The notes below the pieces were generated by a model. The model saw nothing but the letters and a program-made list of their open reading frames with translations, ran no database searches and was not told where the DNA came from. A program made the translations under genes and the position numbers. DNA of 64,000 nt from Metridium senile (Eukaryota; Cnidaria; Anthozoa; Actiniaria; Metridiidae). Positions 58,819-64,000 of the stretch are shown piece after piece (the stretch's first letter is position 1; each line of letters begins with the position of its first letter). The DNA lies in the NCBI GenBank assembly GCA_949775045.1, contig OX459101.1, forward strand, positions 16,460,180 through 16,524,179, read 5' to 3'.

Positions 58819-59753
58819 TAAACAAACTTCTTCAAAAGAGTATTAGTAATAAAGCACAATCGACCATTTTGTATCTGCAAATCATCCAAATAATATCTAA
58901 ATGCCTCAAAAGTTAGTTCTACGCCAAAGTAGAAGAGGAAAAGCATGATGATTGCAATATGAAATCCACTATAATAATACAAAACTCAAAGCCATCTTGA
59001 AATTGAAGGAAAAGACAGTTTTTCTAATCATATGAAGTACGGTATAATCAATGCAGGCGCCAAACTAGTAGGACATTTCGGTATCAACAATGGCTACATA
59101 CTTTTTGTCCTTTTCAACTCCAAAAGCAAAGTCAGATAAACTAAAACACTGCTTTCGATTCTTGTTATTTTTATAGAACTGCTGGGTATAGTTTCCCACC
59201 TAATCTTGCTCATAATTAATATGTCTTGCTTGATAATTATGTTCATGCACTGTCATGTAAACTTACCGCCGGCCGTAGTTTTAAAAGCTTATAACTAAAA
59301 TTAACTATCAACTTACTTCTCAAAATATGCCAATATTGTTTCCGACTGTCTCCCCAGCCACAGAGGAACCAAAAAGAATGCCTTGTTGAGTCAGTTGATG
59401 AGGAATTACTTATAAATCTCAACACTCATTAGCAGAATAAGCCTTGCAAAACATCACAGTTGGTTGTCCAGTTGTCAAACTTTACGTAAGACCTGTCACA
59501 TGACAATGTAAAACAGCATTCCGTTTCCGCTGGCCACTTGAAATTCTTAACGGTATAAGGCTAGCAATGCTTTCTCATAAGTTAATAGATAAGAATTCTT
59601 ACCTATTCAGGTTTATTTATTTATTTATTGACAATATTTTGGCAGAGATGCCCAGTTCAGCGAGTTCAGCGAAGCTGGTTTAAATGGGGCTTTAAATGGG
59701 GACAAACACTTACATTAATATTAACATAAAACTATCTACTAAATTTTAATTAC

Positions 59754-60141
59754 CTGAGAGGAATGGGGCTCTTGTACTTTCCCCTTGTAGAGCACTGGGT
59801 TGTAGTTTCATTCTCTCTCGTGAATTTCTCTTTCTTACCCTCTCCTTTTCTTTTTCCTCTTCAGTCAATTTCTCTCGCGAAGTTCTTTTCCTTTCCCTTT
59901 CATTTTCTCTGAGTTCCTCGGAAGACATTTCTCTCGAAACTCTTTTTCTGTGAATTTCATTTTCTCTGTTTTCTTCTGACAAGTTTCGTCTACAATCTCG
60001 TTTTCTTTCTCTTTCAAGCCTGCGCTGTTCTTCATTGAAACTCCTTCGCCGTTCTCTTTCTCTTTCTTGTCTTCTTCTCTTTTCCTCTGCTGTTAACTGT
60101 CTTTTTCCCTTATTAATTTCGTTTTCTTTTTCTTTTGGCAT
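59754..60141 (-). CDS. Exon encoding five 19-residue charged repeats
   Basis: Starts MPKEKENEINKGKR, then five 19-residue units (residues 15-109) of the type NLSEENRENEIHRKRVSRE, strongly Arg/Glu-rich and helical. It ends KLQPSALQGESTRAPFLSG at a donor (GTAATT) at 59752-59753, so further exons should lie to the left, but I could not identify them. Charged N-terminal repeats of this sort occur in some transposon proteins (such as Helitron-like ones), which fits the repeat-rich setting; not assignable. An upstream extension to 60369 has no required start. Confidence 0.5.
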
Positions 60142-60376
60142 TTTTTTAAATTGAAGAAAACTTAAGTAAATGCGATAAAAAAGTTGATAAAACGTCGAGA
60201 AAAGCGAGAAAAAAGTTTTCTCAGGGAAGGATATTTTGACGCGCGCGCCCTCTTCAATTCCCGCCATAAATAAGTAGCCAATCAGAATCGCGATGTACAC
60301 GGACGGACGGACGGACAGAATAGGGATACCTGTGTCGGTCGACGAAAAATCAACTAGATGGGTTACCATTTTTTCT

Positions 60377-60425
60377 TAAGTATGGTGCTCCGCTAGCGCG
60401 GGCCTTCGGCCCGCGCGGAGCTCCG
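60377..60425. repeat. Strong GC hairpin with gctccgct ends
   Basis: gcgcgggccttcggcccgcg forms a near-perfect hairpin, flanked by ggtgctccgct and ggagctccgcta. The inverse of the same flanks occurs at 40265-40305, and half motifs at 41963 and 53531. Confidence 0.7.
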
Positions 60426-60673
60426 CTATAAAACACAACCAAAATTGTTAAACATACAAAGACAAAATATAATTTTCTTTACTTTTTAACAAATTGTTAT
60501 TTATAATCTCACATACGATCCTTGTAACTGACCTGAAATCAATAGCTAGGGCTACCTATGGCCTCACATGGACAATTTTCATATAAATAAATTCTTACCG
60601 AAACTGCTTTGACAATCATTTAGAAAAACTAAAACAAACCTTAGTAAACCAAAGCATAAAATCAAAACGGCAT

Positions 60674-61945
60674 TTTATTATATGGCATCAAAATTCCGCG
60701 CGCTTTGATTGGTTGCTGACACATAATGACCGGTCATTATTTTCTTGTAATGACCGGTCATTATTTTTTCTCGGCTGGACGGTGGCTAACGCGAGGTGAA
60801 AAAACAACAAAAACCTACTTATTTTTCGATAAACAATAATAAAAACTCTAATTCAAGTGGCAATCATTGGTTGTTTTTGCAAACATTTTGACAAGCAAAA
60901 GTTGAGAAAATCAAATCAATATTGCAAAAGCTCACGAGAGAATAAACATATTTCCAAGGTTGTGAGAATACTCAAAAGCTTTTTTTAATTCTCTAAAAAA
61001 TATAAAAGCTCGTTCACATACCTCAATAACAGTTGAAAAGTGTACTTGTAGTTTTTATCTTTCCTTGTAAACACGGCAGTGAGTTGAGCTATCTTTTGTT
61101 GAGATATGTCGTTGCTTTTCACTCACTTTTAAAAAGCTTAAACTTCAAAATTCACGAAAAGTTGTTTTACTAAAGTTAATATAGTTTTTGAAGTCAGGAA
61201 GTGTAATTGTCTTTCTTTTTCTGCACACAAAAGGTTAAAAAATCTTGAAAAGGACGATTTACTCGATTCAAAGTCCTGTCAGCGATCCTCATCATTTCAT
61301 CTTCTTCATGAATTATGACACAGACAAATATAAATTCCTTCAACAGTAGATAATGATTTCGATTAAAGTTCTTATTATTGTTTATCGAGAAATGAGCTTC
61401 CGTAGGCTCTATTTCCCGATGCAAACGTCCTCAAGACCGACGAATTTCAACTCGTTTCAACAACCATCGTTCACTTGCTTATGTCAGCTAAAATCCCTTG
61501 TAAAACTTTTTTTTTTTTTCTTGACTTTCTTTGATGTTGAGATACAAACAAAACCCTTTGTCTTTAAACAACTTTGATTTGGAATGATGAAGAAAGCTCC
61601 AGTAATTTCAATATTTTGGCATTAACATTTCTGTAAGTTTGTTGAGGCAGCCATCGCATGCTGGATGAAAATAAACCGGTTTCTGACAACCCGCTCTTTT
61701 TCAGTAAAACTACTGGGAGGTCATTTAAAAGCAACGCGCGCGCGTCGTAAAATATCAAAAAATTATTACTTTTTCTCGCTTTTTATAATAGCCATATAAT
61801 AAATAACTTATTAACCTCGTCCGTTCGGTCATTACAGGGAAATCTCAGACCTCAGTCTTGATGTATTGACCTCGCTATCGCTCGGTCAATACGACAAGAC
61901 CTCGGTCTGAGATTTCCCTGTAATGACCTCACTCTCGGTTAATAA
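60674..61945. mobile_element. 1.26 kb dispersed repeat, copy 2
   Basis: Same orientation as 27858-29118, with small indels (a duplicated tgaccggtcattattt near 60730) and the same terminal palindrome (61813-61935). Confidence 0.75.
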
Positions 61946-61988
61946 GTGGTAAGTATTTTATGCATCAATTTATTTGTCTTTGAGATAT

Positions 61989-62178
61989 ACAGTGGAAACC
62001 CGTTAATTCGGACATCGAAGGGACAGCGCAAAGTGGCCGTATTAAAGGGATGGTCGTATAAAGCGGGTAATTTTTTATAGACTGATGTATGGGTATGCAT
62101 TTCGTCGGGACCTAAATAACTGGCCGCTATAACGTTGTGGCCGTATTAAGTGGATGTCCGTAAGTCGGGGTTCAACTG
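61989..62178. mobile_element. 190-bp pogo/Tigger-like MITE
   Basis: Ends cagtggaaacccgttaattc / gtcggggttcaactg with TA on each side, typical of pogo/Tigger-type termini. It is inserted in the upstream region of gene D. Confidence 0.75.
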
Positions 62179-62639
62179 TAGTTGTGAATGCATTTTGGAT
62201 AACAAAACTTTCTCTCGTACAATTGCATAGGCGATAGGAAATAGGTCATTAATTCCAAGATCGCCAAGAATAGCTGGAATGATGTTTCTTGGGTTGTTCG
62301 GTAAGGCAATTACCAACCAAAATTCAAGCAAAGCTGTAACCTTGAGAAATTATCGTGCAAAACAAAAACTCCTGAAAGAATTATCGTGCAAAGCTGAAAA
62401 ATAAATATTGCACATATCCACAATAACCCGCACAAAACGATTGAGAAAAACGGCTTGAATTATAAAAGAATAATGTAAAATTGAGAAAATAATTATGACT
62501 GAATAATAGGGAAAAATTGAAAATTAATAGCAAACATGAATGTAAAGCTGTTGGATAGTAATTGATTTATTGAATAATGGTATCCCTGATATCGCGTATT
62601 AATATAGTTTATTCTTAAAATACCAAGCTGTGATCGCTG
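62179..62639. other. Upstream DNA of gene D
   Basis: gttgtgaatgcattttgga (62181) resembles gene B upstream sequence, and tatccctgatatcgcg (62580) resembles gene A upstream sequence at 2701. No gene. Confidence 0.45.
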
Positions 62640-62803
62640 TGAACTGTGCAACTGGTTGGTGTCCGATTCAATTTAACCTTGATTTGTTTATATCCCCCTG
62701 AGATGAATGCAAGCTTCGGCAAGTCCTCTCTATGTACTCAGTGTGACTTCCCAACTTATATCACAAGGCTTTAGGTTATCAGTTGCACACTGTTAATAAC
62801 ATC
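62640..62803 (+). promoter_or_regulatory. Conserved upstream block of gene D
   Basis: Closest to the gene A block: caactggttggtgtccg, caatttaacct, tatccccctgag, cggcaagtcctctctatgta, then ttatcagttgcacac before the ATG. Confidence 0.5.
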
Positions 62804-63902
62804 ATGGAATCAGCCATGGAGAAGCATCCTAATCGTTTACGAAATCTCGTCAATCCACTTCATATTCTACACTTCTGTTTCTCGTTTGGACTGATTGTTG
62901 CCGTCGTTCACAACCAGCTTGTTAACAATGCAAGGTTTGAGAAACTGGAATCAAAGTGTGTTTGCGAAGAGACACCGATAACTGATATTGTAGCATTTGG
63001 GAAGAACAAGACAAACGTTCGTATGGAGTTTACATCTGGAACCAGTCAGACTAAATCCCATTCATTATTGAAAAGATCATTTGGGGCTGATACTACTAGC
63101 AAGACAACCAACCTTACCGAAGTTGATAATAGTGATACTGTTGGTGTTGTAGTTAACTTTACAGAAACAAACCAATACCAGGAGATTGATAACAATGGAA
63201 AGACGACCATTGAAAGTAGTCCCGATAAAGTGGAATTGAATTCGAATAACACAACTCAACCCACAAACATATCCAACGCATCAGATATTGAAAATGTATC
63301 GACAAATCTTTCAACCACCACTAACACAAGACGTACCACATTGAGTAGTCCCAACAGTTCGTATGTAAATACCAGTGAAAGCCAAATTCTCAACTCGCCA
63401 CACAATAATACCTTGGCCGTGAATACATCGTCGTTTATTGAAACTAAACAAACAAAGGGATTATCAGGATCGGTTAATAACACTGGGGATTTCTCAGGGA
63501 TAAAAATGTCAGCAAATGCAAAGAACATCTCTTGTGTTGACTGCAGTTCTACAGTGAAAATCATCGAGGAAAATAAAGACTTGGTTTCCTGTTTTGACAA
63601 GCTAAAGGTTATCATAAACGTAAGTCAAACTATTTAGTTACTGTTTACCATTACAGTCACTTGATAATTAAAAAAAAACCTCAGGGACCCCTTGTTCCCG
63701 GACGCCAAGGTACCCTTCCTGTTTGTATTGGTAAATCCCTATGTTTTTCGTATAATTATCCCCTTTACCTTATTTCCACAATGGCCACACACTGTTATCC
63801 AAGCTGGTCCAGTAAAGACAGTTTGATTTATCTCTTGAACTTTGTATCCTTAGAAATATCTTGAATCAGGAAAAACAGTAGCAGATTGTAAACTATTTCA
63901 AG
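62804..63902 (+). CDS. Gene D: array member, exons 1-2 only (continues past the window)
   Basis: Exon 1 is 62804-63619 (272 codons, MESAMEKHPNRLRNL..., donor GTAAGT) and exon 2 is 63854-63902 ([16 protein letters not shown], donor GTAAAC). Tail, hydrophobic anchor, CVC, Asn/Thr-rich stalk and a distal CVDC follow the gene A/B plan. Intron 1 is also similar to that of gene A, so A and D look like the closest pair. The remaining exons lie beyond the window. Confidence 0.85.
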
Positions 63903-64000
63903 GTAAACATATAGATCAATGTCAACGTTGATATCCAATAAGAGAGGGCCTGCTGGGCGGTGCTTCCCTAGTGGTAGAGAGGATTTTAGAATGACCATTT

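Noticed and set aside
1..64000. tRNA or rRNA genes
   Set aside because: I saw no cloverleaf-compatible sequence or rRNA core; short or degenerate ones could be missed by eye.

Overview
The window looks like animal nuclear DNA, most likely from a cnidarian and probably an anthozoan such as a sea anemone or coral. The evidence is AT-rich DNA, small exons with GT..AG introns, domain-per-exon genes combining collagen-like, Ig, CUB and SRCR modules, and introns packed with inverted-repeat DNA transposons. The species is an inference; no marker gene fixes it.

The host content is a head-to-tail array of related genes for single-pass (type II) membrane proteins, all on the + strand. Gene A (2966-26224, 11 exons, 886 aa) encodes: short cytosolic tail, membrane segment, long Asn/Ser/Thr-rich glycosylation stalk, very short collagen-like segment, five Ig domains, CUB domain. 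Gene B (34298-44599, 10 exons, 889 aa) keeps the same front half but ends in two different Ig domains and an SRCR domain. About 3.3 kb further on lies a headless tail, C (47869-51293: Ig, Ig, CUB), with intact frames and splice sites. It is preceded by a copy of the gene-B upstream region but no exon 1. Gene D (62804 onward) runs out of the window after exon 2. The first exons recur about every 30 kb (2966, 34298, 62804). Every internal junction from exon 2 onward is phase 1, so either tail, SRCR from B or CUB from C, could be spliced in frame to the gene-B front. Both tails are exactly 890 coding nt long.

The rest is mostly mobile DNA, much of it nested. Intron 4 of gene A (5752-11118) holds one 1.7 kb inverted-repeat element and one 3.2 kb element, the latter enclosing a 2.2 kb element with a broken zinc-finger/acidic ORF. 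Intron 8 (12449-24962) holds two foldback elements with TTAA ends that share one TTAA. The first contains a complete 3.2 kb Tc1/mariner-like transposon with two convergent genes. Downstream are a palindromic element and 195-bp tandem repeats. Between genes A and B are an orphan Crypton-type exon, a 4.5 kb TTAA element with other elements inside it, and a 0.86 kb inverted-repeat element. The region after C (51294-62600) holds more MITEs, inverted and direct duplications, and a minus-strand exon encoding five 19-residue charged repeats.

The most interesting signal is the receptor-like array itself: a constant membrane-anchored front, interchangeable extracellular tails, an Ig domain that has lost both canonical cysteines in all three copies, and duplicated or orphaned promoter and exon pieces. 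A role in recognition (immune, symbiont or self/non-self) is inference from architecture only.
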